Position numbers and translations under genes: made by a program. From the NCBI GenBank assembly GCA_002502175.1, contig DAPQ01000075.1, positions 1 through 64,000 of the forward strand: DNA of 64,000 nt. The letters run 5' to 3'. Below are positions 37,001-46,400 of this stretch, piece by piece; within the stretch, counting starts at the first letter, position 1; every line of letters begins with the position of its first letter. The stretch is from Euryarchaeota archaeon UBA19 (GTDB lineage Archaea > Thermoplasmatota > Poseidoniia > Poseidoniales > Thalassarchaeaceae). The notes below the pieces were generated by a model, which had not been told where the DNA came from, did no database searches, and saw only the letters and a program-made list of their open reading frames with translations.

Positions 37001-39803
37001 ACACATTATCCAAGCCATCTCCATCAGCGTCCATAGTTGCATCGGATGGGTCTCTAGGGTCTAATGTCCATAGGTTGCCACCTGTATACACGTCGCCAAT
37101 CCAGCGGCGGTGTTCGATTTCCCAGCCATCCGGCATTCCATCTCCGTCGCTGTCTAAACTGGTTGGATCGGTAGGCCCGTCAGTGCCTCCTCCTGCACCA
37201 GAATTCAACCAACCGGATAGGTGTACATCTAAGGCGTCCTCTCCAACTTCATCATCACAAATATACTCATCATTTAGGTAATGGCAAGAGAAGTCTGTAG
37301 AATCTGCAAACCATCCCCAATATTCCTGTCCATCAGTCAGACCATCGCCATCGGTGTCGATATTTCTCGGATCTGTTCCATTGAACCCTCCTTCACTTGT
37401 ATTGACAAATCTATACTCGTCAAGGTTAGACCATTCTCGGTTAAAACTAACCCCATCAATGTCGAAGAATACTCCATCGGCATCTGCATCCCTAAATCGG
37501 TCGTAGGGGTCTGTAGGATCTAGTCCGTAAACAAACTCCCAGCCATCCGGCATTCCATCTAAATCAGAATCCATAGATTGCGGATTTATTGGCATGATGT
37601 TCATGTATTCGCCCGGAGAAACTCCAGCGAACAAATACTGCTTTCCATCATGAATGAAAGTTGTAAGGGAAGTCACAAGACCTGGCATCCTCGTTTGGTT
37701 TTCATCAATACCCAGAACTCCCTGTGAACCTCCTTCGAGGGCCCATGTTCCATCCCTTGAGCCCAACAATATCTGTCCATCAATTGTATGGATTGAGTGG
37801 ATGTCGTTAGCTCCTTCTTCCCAACGATCAATGTTGAACATCCTGTCTGTGTTGAATGCCTGTTTAGGAAGTCCAACAAACAAATCTAGGTCAATAAGGT
37901 GAAGTCCTCCAGGGGTACCCAACCAAACCCCAGTCACTTCCTCTAATGACCCGTCAGTGGCTACTGGACCGGCTAACTCCATGACATTGACTACAGCCGA
38001 CTTTGATTGATTCAGCAAGTCAGCGAATTGCACGTATTCTTCTGCATCCTCTGTGGTGTATATCCAGAATGGTTCCCCTATGGAAGACGTACCATCTGTC
38101 GTATCCCATCGAATCATTCCACTATCGGTTCCGACAATCAACATTGGACCTCTGCCGGGCATTGGAACGTGAATGACTTCGGTGAGTGATGCACCAACTG
38201 GGTCCAACATTTCGGTTAGTTCTTGTATCGCAATCGCTTCACTAAAGTCAGGGTCACCAGATCCCGAAGATGGCTCAGAGATTGTAATTCTCCAAGCATT
38301 TGAACCGTATCCGAGTAAAATTAAATCCAAATCTCCGCTACCTGTTTCTAAGTGTTCTATCACTTGAATAGACCCTAAGTTTGAATCAGACAATGTATCC
38401 ATCTGTGGTAATCCATTTTCAAGGATTAGAGAATGTATCCCATGATTAGTCCCCAAAATAAGGTAATCTTCGGAAGATGGATTCCAACGAATCATAGTGA
38501 ATAATTCCATGCCACTCGGCAAATCAAAAGTCGAAGAAATGCCCTCAAAAGGATCTATCGCTGTTATTCCATATGCTGAACCTACGAGTAGACGATCTCG
38601 AGGATTATCCGGTAGAACGGTATGTACCCTTCCATCAACCAACATTGGATTTGTTCCTTGGTCGAATAGCATTACTTCATCCAATTGGTGAGTCAACATG
38701 GTCCCCCTTAATCCAGGACGAACCCAGTGGCCACTGTCCATGTGAATCAAATATTCTTCATAATTGCTGAACGCCTCACCCCAACGAGCTGTCGCAATTG
38801 ATGAATCAGGAATAATAAATCCGTCTCTATCGATATCCCAACCGTCTGAATCAGAATCTAGGGTCGCATCACTTGCATTTCTTGGGTCAAGTCCGTAGTA
38901 TGCCTCCCAACCATCAGGAATACCGTCTCCGGGCACTGCTAAACTGGTTGGAACTATTTCACTCCAAGTATAATGATCAGAGTCCATACGACGAGGGTCA
39001 CTTCCCAACCATCCATCGTCACCTGTAGGTCTCTGAATCTCATCTTGACAGGCATCAGGGTGCAGGTTAGGCATTATTCCAGAACACCACAGACCGTCCC
39101 TTTCTGTTAGCCAATCTGAAGGTGTACCGAACCAATATTCTTCAGAATTAGTGTATCTTTCATCTAGATCAATTTCCCCGTCTCGATTTACGTCAAATCC
39201 ATCCCCACAACCCCATTCACTGGCCTGTTCAATACAGAGGTCTGCATCTTCAATTGCGTCTGAATCATCTAAGGGGTCAAAGTATAGACAAGTCCATTCA
39301 CTAGTTGCAGGATTTTGGTAACCAGCACCTCCTTCGGTACACATGTAAATTTCATACCCATCTGGAAGACCATCTCCGTCTGTATCAGATTCACGTGGAT
39401 CTAAATACTCTCTAAATCCAGATTCTGTTTCATCTGGAGATTTGCCGGTTAGTGAAAGACGCTCCGTAAAGCAGGTTTCCAAAGTCCACGGCCAACAATA
39501 TTCCATCAATGCGCTAGCGCCATCTCTATCAAAATCGGTGATATTATCCGAACCATTCATTGGGTCTAGACCTTCAACCACTACAACTCCAAAGGGTGTA
39601 TCGATATGTCTAGATTCACTAAAAATCACCTCATGGATATCAGGGATTAAGTCTTCGTCTTGGTCAACGGCCATAGGCCCTGAACCTGGCACATCTGGTG
39701 GGTCGACCGATGACACTGGTGCCTGTGGTCTAGTTTGAGAAACGAACACAAGGCTACTCAAAATCAACAATGTAACGAGAAACGCGGTTTGCTTCCGTCG
39801 CAT
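34071..39803 (-). CDS. Giant secreted protein with thrombospondin type 3 calcium-binding repeats
   Basis: About 1,910 residues. A signal peptide (MRRKQTAFLVTLLILSSLVFVS) starts at the ATG at 39803; an ATG seven codons upstream is possible. The protein is dominated by about a dozen Asp-rich loops of the form DSDGDGMPDGWE, each normally coordinating Ca2+. They are spaced roughly 70-150 residues apart and often followed by W-x-L-N-P-L-x-x-x-D. Examples are DTDGDGLPDGYE, DSDRDGIPDGWE and DTDGDGLLDGIE. Between about residues 375 and 740 lies a different region with repeats like LLVGSAYGITAIDP, which looks like a beta-propeller. No C-terminal membrane helix is visible, so it may be released or held by the surface layer. 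Probable adhesin or surface scaffold; function inferred. Confidence 0.9.
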   Translation of the reverse strand: MRRKQTAFLVTLLILSSLVFVSQTRPQAPVSSVDPPDVPGSGPMAVDQDEDLIPDIHEVIFSESRHIDTPFGVVVVEGLDPMNGSDNITDFDRDGASALMEYCWPWTLETCFTERLSLTGKSPDETESGFREYLDPRESDTDGDGLPDGYEIYMCTEGGAGYQNPATSEWTCLYFDPLDDSDAIEDADLCIEQASEWGCGDGFDVNRDGEIDLDERYTNSEEYWFGTPSDWLTERDGLWCSGIMPNLHPDACQDEIQRPTGDDGWLGSDPRRMDSDHYTWSEIVPTSLAVPGDGIPDGWEAYYGLDPRNASDATLDSDSDGWDIDRDGFIIPDSSIATARWGEAFSNYEEYLIHMDSGHWVRPGLRGTMLTHQLDEVMLFDQGTNPMLVDGRVHTVLPDNPRDRLLVGSAYGITAIDPFEGISSTFDLPSGMELFTMIRWNPSSEDYLILGTNHGIHSLILENGLPQMDTLSDSNLGSIQVIEHLETGSGDLDLILLGYGSNAWRITISEPSSGSGDPDFSEAIAIQELTEMLDPVGASLTEVIHVPMPGRGPMLIVGTDSGMIRWDTTDGTSSIGEPFWIYTTEDAEEYVQFADLLNQSKSAVVNVMELAGPVATDGSLEEVTGVWLGTPGGLHLIDLDLFVGLPKQAFNTDRMFNIDRWEEGANDIHSIHTIDGQILLGSRDGTWALEGGSQGVLGIDENQTRMPGLVTSLTTFIHDGKQYLFAGVSPGEYMNIMPINPQSMDSDLDGMPDGWEFVYGLDPTDPYDRFRDADADGVFFDIDGVSFNREWSNLDEYRFVNTSEGGFNGTDPRNIDTDGDGLTDGQEYWGWFADSTDFSCHYLNDEYICDDEVGEDALDVHLSGWLNSGAGGGTDGPTDPTSLDSDGDGMPDGWEIEHRRWIGDVYTGGNLWTLDPRDPSDATMDADGDGLDNVCEYKWGLYVESVALEGLPTHGENASAALTWTKTDPNNPDSDGDSLPDGWEARYQCSWGRNNRGINPLNGSDALNNPDGDGFDVNHDGVLDLNESLVNWLEYHLKDQIIYSDSTDSGLAFPENFTTLLTHESWLGFAGDSFGDQTSTAYRSLVNGTTSEDVGAANPLDSDSDRDGIPDGWEFYHARWSLFDESWTLNPVNEGDQVGDPDGDGMNNWEEYNVIDGNLSEIDDLTTVPQFYLLHVGGELLATPWLSAESTLSFGTFLSEEDIQLRGYTADPNEPDTDGDGLLDGIELMFTRWNATDETWTLNPLIAGDGNYDSDRDGITDLVELNLTNKNPQNGGLSPPDAPRLWEEAESLDPDEAVNRVYRILFNKEGRAEIALEQFDDWQNGEPAKPLLLALLGITDPNSDDTDRDGMSDGYEYWFTEWDLEDNIWTMNPLTDTDINVDSDDDSFDCNGDGYISDSESFDNLAEYDARVYGKRSAIDTIPNGTGLVSYGQDTITAYMQERGMSEQAAADQLWILFSTKDIESSDRAGLINAIDPDNFNFSLAGVSDPTNSDSDSDGLPDGWEFCYSIYGEWLPVNDYRWSLNPLNPLDIDYDPDADGWYDRTIFDIPAEQGVWENREFTPARANQQIIPSNSELYFTNLMEYNNGTHPLELDSDDDSMVMEPVFSGGIVVDYVQNLNLSDGREVFKYGTNPLDNDTDGDMMPDFYEYYRGWNETNDNWSSYLEISVVWHQVTPNVLKPVKVNGGTIARPDLEYTWFTHDATDPNDAGQDADNDGGWDCTGGNCVYVPYNNFQEYYGVVNATLSSPTLVRQANLYDCSGNIVQEWWQLRESLLGTCGGAAALQSNYMRMYKINNDDLLYAHIVNDNDVDYQYLDESDDEVHVNGAWTDNYQRFAGDRYHYPNTGLGEFVWGWWIIDIDGDQIADGTDPTNWDTDGDWANDFFEIEDDMLDGVRGNSGSPIRYDDRTTN

Positions 39804-39868
39804 GGTATGACCTCTGGTGGACATACGTAAGCGCTCTTGTTTGACTTATGACGGTGATGGAGCGTCGT

Positions 39869-39911
39869 TCGGACATACTCCCCATATACTTGTCCGACGG
39901 CTACGCCGTCG
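39869..39911. promoter_or_regulatory. Overlapping inverted repeats between the divergent TSP3 and MBL genes
   Basis: TCGGACA (39869-39875) and TGTCCGA (39891-39897) form a 7-bp inverted repeat around a TATA-like CATATA. Its right arm overlaps a second perfect palindrome, CGACGGC-TAC-GCCGTCG (39895-39911), so the two pairings exclude each other. The second belongs to the window-wide palindrome family. An operator or RNA switch is possible but unproven. Confidence 0.4.
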
Positions 39912-40002
39912 CGTACGTGAGAGGGCTAGAGAATTAGTGAATTTGATTTCAGTTCTGGGGTTGCATTGAAGACCTTACAGCCTCGCCCCATCTACTGATT
40001 GA

Positions 40003-40812
40003 ATGACCTTAGACATAACTCACCTTGGAAGTGGTAGCCGTGGTAATGCCACACTACTTTCTACTGGTGACACAAGGGTGATTGTTGATTGTGGATTTTC
40101 ATTAAAAAAAATGGAAGAACGATTGAATTTAGCAGGAGTAAAAGCGAGTTCCATCGATGCAATAATTGTAAGTCACCATCACTCTGATCATTCCAATTCA
40201 GCTGCTAGGGCCTCAAAAAAGTGGGGTGCACGGTTGTACGCTAATTTGGAGACAACCATGAGGTTGGGGCTAGAGCCTATTTCTCAGGTTAGAACTTTTG
40301 AGGGGCTAGAAAGATTGCATATCTCTGACGATTTGAGTTTGCTTCCTGTTCCCGTGCCACACGATGATGCAGATAATGTCGCAGTAATTGCCAGTAACGG
40401 CGACGGAAGACGAGCGGCTATTGTCACTGATTTAGGCGAGCCAACTATTGAATTAATGAAGCATTTATCTGGATGTGAACACATCTCTATTGAGGCAAAT
40501 TATGATTTGAATAGACTGATTTCTGGCCCATATCCACCGTCCCTAAAAAAACGTATTTCGGGAAGAGGAGGTCACCTTTCAAATCAACAAACTGCTGATA
40601 TTTTAGCAGAGATTTTACATCCGAAATTGACTAGCATAGTACTTTGCCATTTGTCTGAGAAAAATAACGCACCTCATTTAGCAGAATCTGAGGTATTACA
40701 CCAAATTGGTGAAAAATTCAACGGGGTTCTTTCTATCTCTAAACAAGAAGGGCCAGAGTTTTCCAATAGGCTTGGACAGGGTGAGTTAACAAAAATCAAC
40801 CCTATTCTTTGA
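40003..40812 (+). CDS. MBL-fold metallo-hydrolase (YycJ/WalJ-like)
   Basis: A 269-residue single-domain metallo-beta-lactamase-fold protein. The start ITHLGSGSRGNATLL is characteristic of the YycJ/VicX subgroup. The metal-binding signature is SHHHSDHSN (HxHxDH), with further ligands expected in VPHDD, VTDLGEP and CHLSEKNN. Some members are 5' exonucleases or RNases; the substrate here cannot be read from sequence. No signal peptide, so cytoplasmic. Divergent from the giant TSP3 gene and separated by only 8 nt from the end of the STAND gene. Confidence 0.88.
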   Translation: MTLDITHLGSGSRGNATLLSTGDTRVIVDCGFSLKKMEERLNLAGVKASSIDAIIVSHHHSDHSNSAARASKKWGARLYANLETTMRLGLEPISQVRTFEGLERLHISDDLSLLPVPVPHDDADNVAVIASNGDGRRAAIVTDLGEPTIELMKHLSGCEHISIEANYDLNRLISGPYPPSLKKRISGRGGHLSNQQTADILAEILHPKLTSIVLCHLSEKNNAPHLAESEVLHQIGEKFNGVLSISKQEGPEFSNRLGQGELTKINPIL

Positions 40813-40820
40813 ACTTCAAT

Positions 40821-43349
40821 TCAATGACCCATGATTGCTCGATGTACTGCAGTTTGAACATCCCTCATTCGATCAACGGCACCTAACTCACGGAATACTG
40901 TAAGGGAGCGTTGTAGGTAATTCATTCTAGCAGAACGATCGCTCTCAACCTCACCTAACCTTGCAAGTAATTCACCTTGTAATAATCTGAAATCATTGGC
41001 TTCAGCGACCGCAAGACCATCCAAGTAACGTTCTGCGGCCTCCGATTTCCTGCCAGCATCGCTTAGGACTTGGCCTAGCAACATTTCAACCTCTACAGCA
41101 CTGTGAGGATCTGTTGCCTCAGATAATATTTCCAACGCTGCCGAATAGTGAAGTAAAGCCAAATCGTTATCTTTCATCCTAGCATAATATCTGCCTAAAA
41201 CTGCCCTACTGCGAGCATGTAGGGCATCTAATCCATTGTCCTTTGTACCGTCGTGAGCCGCCATCGCATGATCTCTAGCACGATCTAACTCACCCATCTC
41301 TAGGAAGGCTGATGCTAGCCTCACTCTGGCATCCATCAAACTCGGATCGGTTTCTGCGTCTAGCAACTCCTCGACGTTCCCATATACTTCCAGAGCGTGT
41401 CTAGTGTCTCTACGTCGGCGGAAAATATATCCCATGTTGATGTAGGATCTCGATGCGCCAACAGCATCTCTTTTTGCTATCTGAATTTCTAATGCTTGAC
41501 GGTGCAATTCTAAGGCGTCATCCATAGCACCTCGCTTTATAGCGATGTCAGCACGAGCTGAAAGTAACCGGGCAAGTATCTCCGCCTCCTTGTGTTTCTT
41601 GGCGGTTGGAATAGCCGCGGCGTATTCTTCTTCTGCCTCATCCCATCGGCCTTGGATGGAGAGAATATCTCCTCTAAGTTCTCTAATCAAGCCCCATTGA
41701 ATGGCGCTAAATCCATCCGATTCTAAGCCTCGGAGAATACCTAGGAGTTCGATATGACCAGACTTAACCAATTCTCTTCCATCTCGTTGCAATACCTCGG
41801 CAAGTGTATCCATATTTCCGGATGCATTTAGATGATGGATGAATTCTATCTTCTCAACAGCAGTTTCGGTTCTTGTTCTGTACCATTCTACTGCATTATT
41901 GTGTAACTCAGCTTTCAATGATTCATCCATTGACCGAACAAGGAATTCTCTTACTAAATCGTGAACATCATAGTTGTCAGAATCAATCCTTCTGGCTAAT
42001 CCTTTCTCTACTAGATCGTCTAGTAAATCCAAGTCAGCATCTAATGTACTCAGTGAGGCCAATGGCATTGGCTCACGGAATACTGCAATGGCCCCCAGAA
42101 GGCGCTTTTGGGGCCCTGATAATTTACTGAAAATTTCCTTCTCGACAAAGGCCTCTAAGGTTGAGTGGAAGGTTTCCCCAACACTACCTCGATTTATCAA
42201 TTCAAGGACCAATGGATGTCCTCTTGAAAGAGTATAGATGTGAAGGAATTGTTGTAAATCAATATCTGGCATCGCAGTTAGAATTTGCCTGCTAGAATCT
42301 TGGTCTAGGCCCTCTAATGGTAGGAAATGCGCCACTGTATTACCACTAGAATCATTTTCTGGAACCACCATTCTAAATGATCTAGAGAACATAACTAGTC
42401 CTAATTCATCCGCCTCAGGTATGCGAAGGGTTAGCCCTCTAAGAATTGCTACAAAGTTCTCATCGGCTACCTTGTGCAAGTCATCTACGACAATTAGGGC
42501 AGGGGAATTTTTCAGTCCCTCGATAATTATGTTTACTGCCATTGTTACCTGTGGCACTGGGGTTGAGGAAACGTAATCGCTCAAGTCGTTGTTTCCAATC
42601 ATTGCAAGCCATTCCGAACAAGCCTCTAGAAACGCTCTCGAACCTTCCCAGTCTTGACACCGGTGATAGAGTAGATTTCTTCGATGGGTAAAACGCTCGA
42701 GTAATTTTGCCGATAAGGCGGTTTTGCCTATTCCTGCAATTCCTGGCACTAATAGTGTTGTAGATTCAGATTCTAAGATTTGGGCCATTTTGGTAATTTC
42801 ATCATCACGTCCAAAGAATCGGCGTAATCTAGGTAAATCATTCAGGGAATTTACTAATTGCTTCTCGATATGTTTAGAAAGATCTCTTTCAATTAAGTCG
42901 GGAGATAATGTTGACAAGTCTAGGGTACCGGAATCATCTAGATATCTCAGAATATCTACGTGTCTCAGTGGGAGTTCGGTTTTCTCTAGGGCTGTTTGTA
43001 GATCTAGATTTTCAGCTCGTCCGTCCGAGTGAATTAATCGAACAGGTTGTTCACATACCTTATCCCAGATACTGTCTGCAAGACTAACTCCTTCTGTAGT
43101 TAGGAAGTAGGCTTTCCTTTTTCTCGAAACACCCGTGACGTGAGCTTGTCGCTCAATTAGATGACCTGATTCTTTCATCCCAGAAATCGCACGAGGTACA
43201 TTTGACCTTGCTATTGATACAGCATTTGCAATACCCATTTGAGAAATCGCAAAAGGCACCTCTACCTTGTCCGCGTAGTCAACATAATCACGGAGATGAA
43301 GTAAAATGCGTTCCTGAACGCCAGGACGTGTAGTAGCCATGGACGCCAT
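40821..43349 (-). CDS. STAND-class ATPase with N-terminal winged helix and TPR repeats
   Basis: 842 residues. The N-terminus is a winged-helix DNA-binding domain (about 10-95) with a MarR-like pattern (ISQMGIANAVSIARSNVPRAISGMKESGHL). Then comes the STAND/NB-ARC ATPase, starting at RFFGRDDE, with Walker A PGIAGIGKTALSAK near residue 200, Walker B ALIVVDDLHK near 286, and a second winged helix (DNYDVHDLVREFL). The C-terminal 300 residues are tetratricopeptide repeats (RWDEAEEEYAAAI, AMDDALELHRQAL, NDLALLHYSAALEIL). Related proteins are signal-sensing transcription regulators (MalT type) or intracellular immune sensors. No nuclease or other effector domain is present, which favours a transcription regulator. 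Ligand unknown. Confidence 0.87.
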   Translation of the reverse strand: MASMATTRPGVQERILLHLRDYVDYADKVEVPFAISQMGIANAVSIARSNVPRAISGMKESGHLIERQAHVTGVSRKRKAYFLTTEGVSLADSIWDKVCEQPVRLIHSDGRAENLDLQTALEKTELPLRHVDILRYLDDSGTLDLSTLSPDLIERDLSKHIEKQLVNSLNDLPRLRRFFGRDDEITKMAQILESESTTLLVPGIAGIGKTALSAKLLERFTHRRNLLYHRCQDWEGSRAFLEACSEWLAMIGNNDLSDYVSSTPVPQVTMAVNIIIEGLKNSPALIVVDDLHKVADENFVAILRGLTLRIPEADELGLVMFSRSFRMVVPENDSSGNTVAHFLPLEGLDQDSSRQILTAMPDIDLQQFLHIYTLSRGHPLVLELINRGSVGETFHSTLEAFVEKEIFSKLSGPQKRLLGAIAVFREPMPLASLSTLDADLDLLDDLVEKGLARRIDSDNYDVHDLVREFLVRSMDESLKAELHNNAVEWYRTRTETAVEKIEFIHHLNASGNMDTLAEVLQRDGRELVKSGHIELLGILRGLESDGFSAIQWGLIRELRGDILSIQGRWDEAEEEYAAAIPTAKKHKEAEILARLLSARADIAIKRGAMDDALELHRQALEIQIAKRDAVGASRSYINMGYIFRRRRDTRHALEVYGNVEELLDAETDPSLMDARVRLASAFLEMGELDRARDHAMAAHDGTKDNGLDALHARSRAVLGRYYARMKDNDLALLHYSAALEILSEATDPHSAVEVEMLLGQVLSDAGRKSEAAERYLDGLAVAEANDFRLLQGELLARLGEVESDRSARMNYLQRSLTVFRELGAVDRMRDVQTAVHRAIMGH

Positions 43350-43407
43350 TATCGCACCTGCGATTTCTATTATTCAAGAAATTAACCGTATGGTGGGCTT
43401 TATTGCT

Positions 43408-46400
43408 TCACTCACCAATATGGTCGGGATCAGGTACCCATTCTTCCTTTTCAGGGTCCCAAAGCCAACCTGGATGGTCATCGCTTCTAAGTCCCTTTGA
43501 ATCGTCTGTTTCTACCTCATCGTATTCTTCGTCATCTTCTTCTAAGGCAATTACACCGCTGAAGAAAAGTGTACCAGCCAACAATGCAATGACTACGAAA
43601 ACTATGGCAATAATCATCACAAAACTAATTCCTCCCCCACTAGATGGTGGTGAGATCTCTTCCCCTTGGATTGATTCTGAACCGCTTATGGAAAATACTG
43701 GGATTACTGGTTTACTTAGCATGGCTCCAGAGATGCCTAATTCCCATGTGGAATCCTCGAGTACTACGGTAGAATTTACTTGAATTCCACCCAATGTGAC
43801 TCTAACTGTCTTTCCAGGCAAGCCAGAACCACTGAATATGATTAATTCATCATCGCTTGCTGTGGTTTGGTCAGGCGGGCCTACATAGAATTCGATTGGG
43901 ACCACATTGAAAGACACAGGGGTGGAAATTTCCTTTGAACCAAATGGATCAGTCGCTACGAATATTACATTACTCAGCGACCAAGTATCCATGTCTTCAT
44001 TGTAGAATCCCATTGACTTAGGGTCGTAGAAGGCGACACCGTCAATACCTATGTTGATGACCAGTCCGAATTCATCATCTGAACTTCTAGCAGGGTCATC
44101 ATAAACAGAAAGAATCAATGAATTAACTCCATCTACATCATCAAAGAACTCTAACAAATCAATTTCTACTGTTGTGCAAGGGTTTTGTGATGTAGTATCA
44201 AATTCGCAATATAGAGTAATCTCTGTCTGCCAGTTTGTGGAATCAAAGGTTGGTCTATTATTATCGGCGTCTGGTGGATTATCTGCAATTACCTGTGTTT
44301 CCATCCAATCGCTGAACTCGTATCCATCATAGGATCTTGCTTTGATTAGATATTGCATGTTGTGAGTCAATATTCTTGAATCCCATTCTAACTCCCAATA
44401 ACCATTAGATTCTATCTCGGTGACTGCACCTGTGAAGACATTCAGATATCCATTTGATACATCAAAGACTTCAACATCAACACGAGTAACATCTCCATCA
44501 TTATCTCTTGCGACTCCACTAATAATTGATTTTTCATCAACGGCATATATCTGTCCGCTCTGAGGAGATGTTAGGCTCACAAATGGGCGGGAATTTTGAT
44601 TGTCAATTTGCAAATCGATAACTACTGCTTCACACTCATCGATATCTCCCTTGCAGAAATTGGAATCTGATGCCCATATGGTGAATGTGTAGGTTGCTAA
44701 ATCACGAGGTAGTCCACTGAAATCCCAAGTCCATGACCAATCTGTACCGCCTTCCGTGGAAGTAACTACATTGTAGTTCGGCCCCTCGATTTGGAAATAT
44801 ATCTGGTCTATATCTGTCCCACAATCGATAGGGCAGCCGTATGGGTCATGTGCGGTTCCTTCGAAAGTCACAGTCCCATCTGTGTGGGTCGATTGTGTAC
44901 TCGGAGAAGTAACCGAGACAGTTGGGGCCTCAGTATTGACCTTAATTGTCCTAGTTAGAATCGGAGAATACTCTAAACCATCAAAGGCTCTGAATTCGAA
45001 AGTATAGTCGCCTTCTTGCCTGCCTGACATGTCATATTCGTAATACCAACTACTGAATGGATGGTTGTTACGGGAGACGTAACCTGGTTCTGCTCCAGAA
45101 GAATCGGTTGCATATCCAGCAGCAGCCCAGTCGCTTGTGAATGGGTCTTTGATCTCCACAGCATGAACAAAACCTTTCTGATCCCATTGGGCTAACTCAT
45201 CAGTTTCGTAAATTCCTGCCCATGTTCCATCATGTGCAGAACCGGTCAAATTAACCACTCTTCTGAAAGATTCACCGTCATTTTGTATTACAGAGACACT
45301 GGGAGGGTCATTGTCTAGGAATAGAGTATCTTGATAGGTAGTATCTGAAAGAGTGAACTCCCCACTATCTAGGCCATAACCGAATTTGTAGGCGGTGTAT
45401 CTGTAGAGAGATAGTTCTCTTGTTCCAGCTGAATAATCACAGTCTGGGTCATCTGTATCAAGAAGTAAATCGCCATCATTGTCCTCTCCATCTGAGCAAG
45501 AATCTTCGAATTCGTCATCTGCAAAACCGTCTGGATTATCACCTCCAGCCAAACCTCTGAAATCAAGATGGAAATTAGATGCAAGAGAGAACCATGGTGT
45601 ATAGCCATCGGAGTCAGTTTCGAGGCTGTATAGGTCATTCCCTAGTGCGTCTTCAATCAATACATTCGCATTTTCGACCCTTTGGCCGTTTACCAGAGTT
45701 TGGAATCTTACTAGTTCAGCCCTCTGTACCTGGACGGCATATTTTGTTGGTTGAGTTTCGATTTTCACCTTTGATAAATCCAAGTTTGAAAGATTAGAGA
45801 AGGTGAAAACTGTGGAATTATTGTCCATATTAATTGCCAAAGGGAAATTGTAGGGGGTGAAATCGTCACAGGTATCACAGGCCCTAACTTCGTGTGGTAT
45901 GACTCCGTTTTGCCATCCATTTTGCACCCAAGCTTCTTGATCCGACCAGCTGAGGAGAACAGGATGTTCTCCCGGTGGAGGGCTTGGTATGTATTCTGAT
46001 TGAACAGTAACTGAGGACTTAGATACATTGTAGGTTACACTGACTCCATTCCATTCATTATTGCTGAAGAAAGCCAGCGTCCCATATTGTTGAGAATCTG
46101 CGAATCCGCTATCATAATGTTGCAATATTGCACCGGATCCTTGAACATTGAAGATATTTCTGCGAACATCTAGCAAGGCTCCGGTTGCCCTAATTCCATC
46201 TGCACTTCCACCTGCATTAATTTCGTTGTCTACAATTGTAACTCCTGATCTATGCGCCATTATAGCTGGGCAAGTGAAAGAACCACCCCACCACTTTTGC
46301 GATGAGCATTCCCCACTACCTTGAGTCGAGATTGTATTGTTAGCCAAGTAAAGTCTTGCAGGTGTAGGAGAAGGTGCTTGAGTTCCATATTCTCCAGCAA

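Noticed and set aside
36000..39400. Tandem DNA repeat or CRISPR-like array suggested by recurring Asp-rich codons in the TSP3 gene
   Set aside because: The repetition is at the protein level (calcium loops) with irregular spacing and variable codons; there are no identical DNA repeats with unique spacers.
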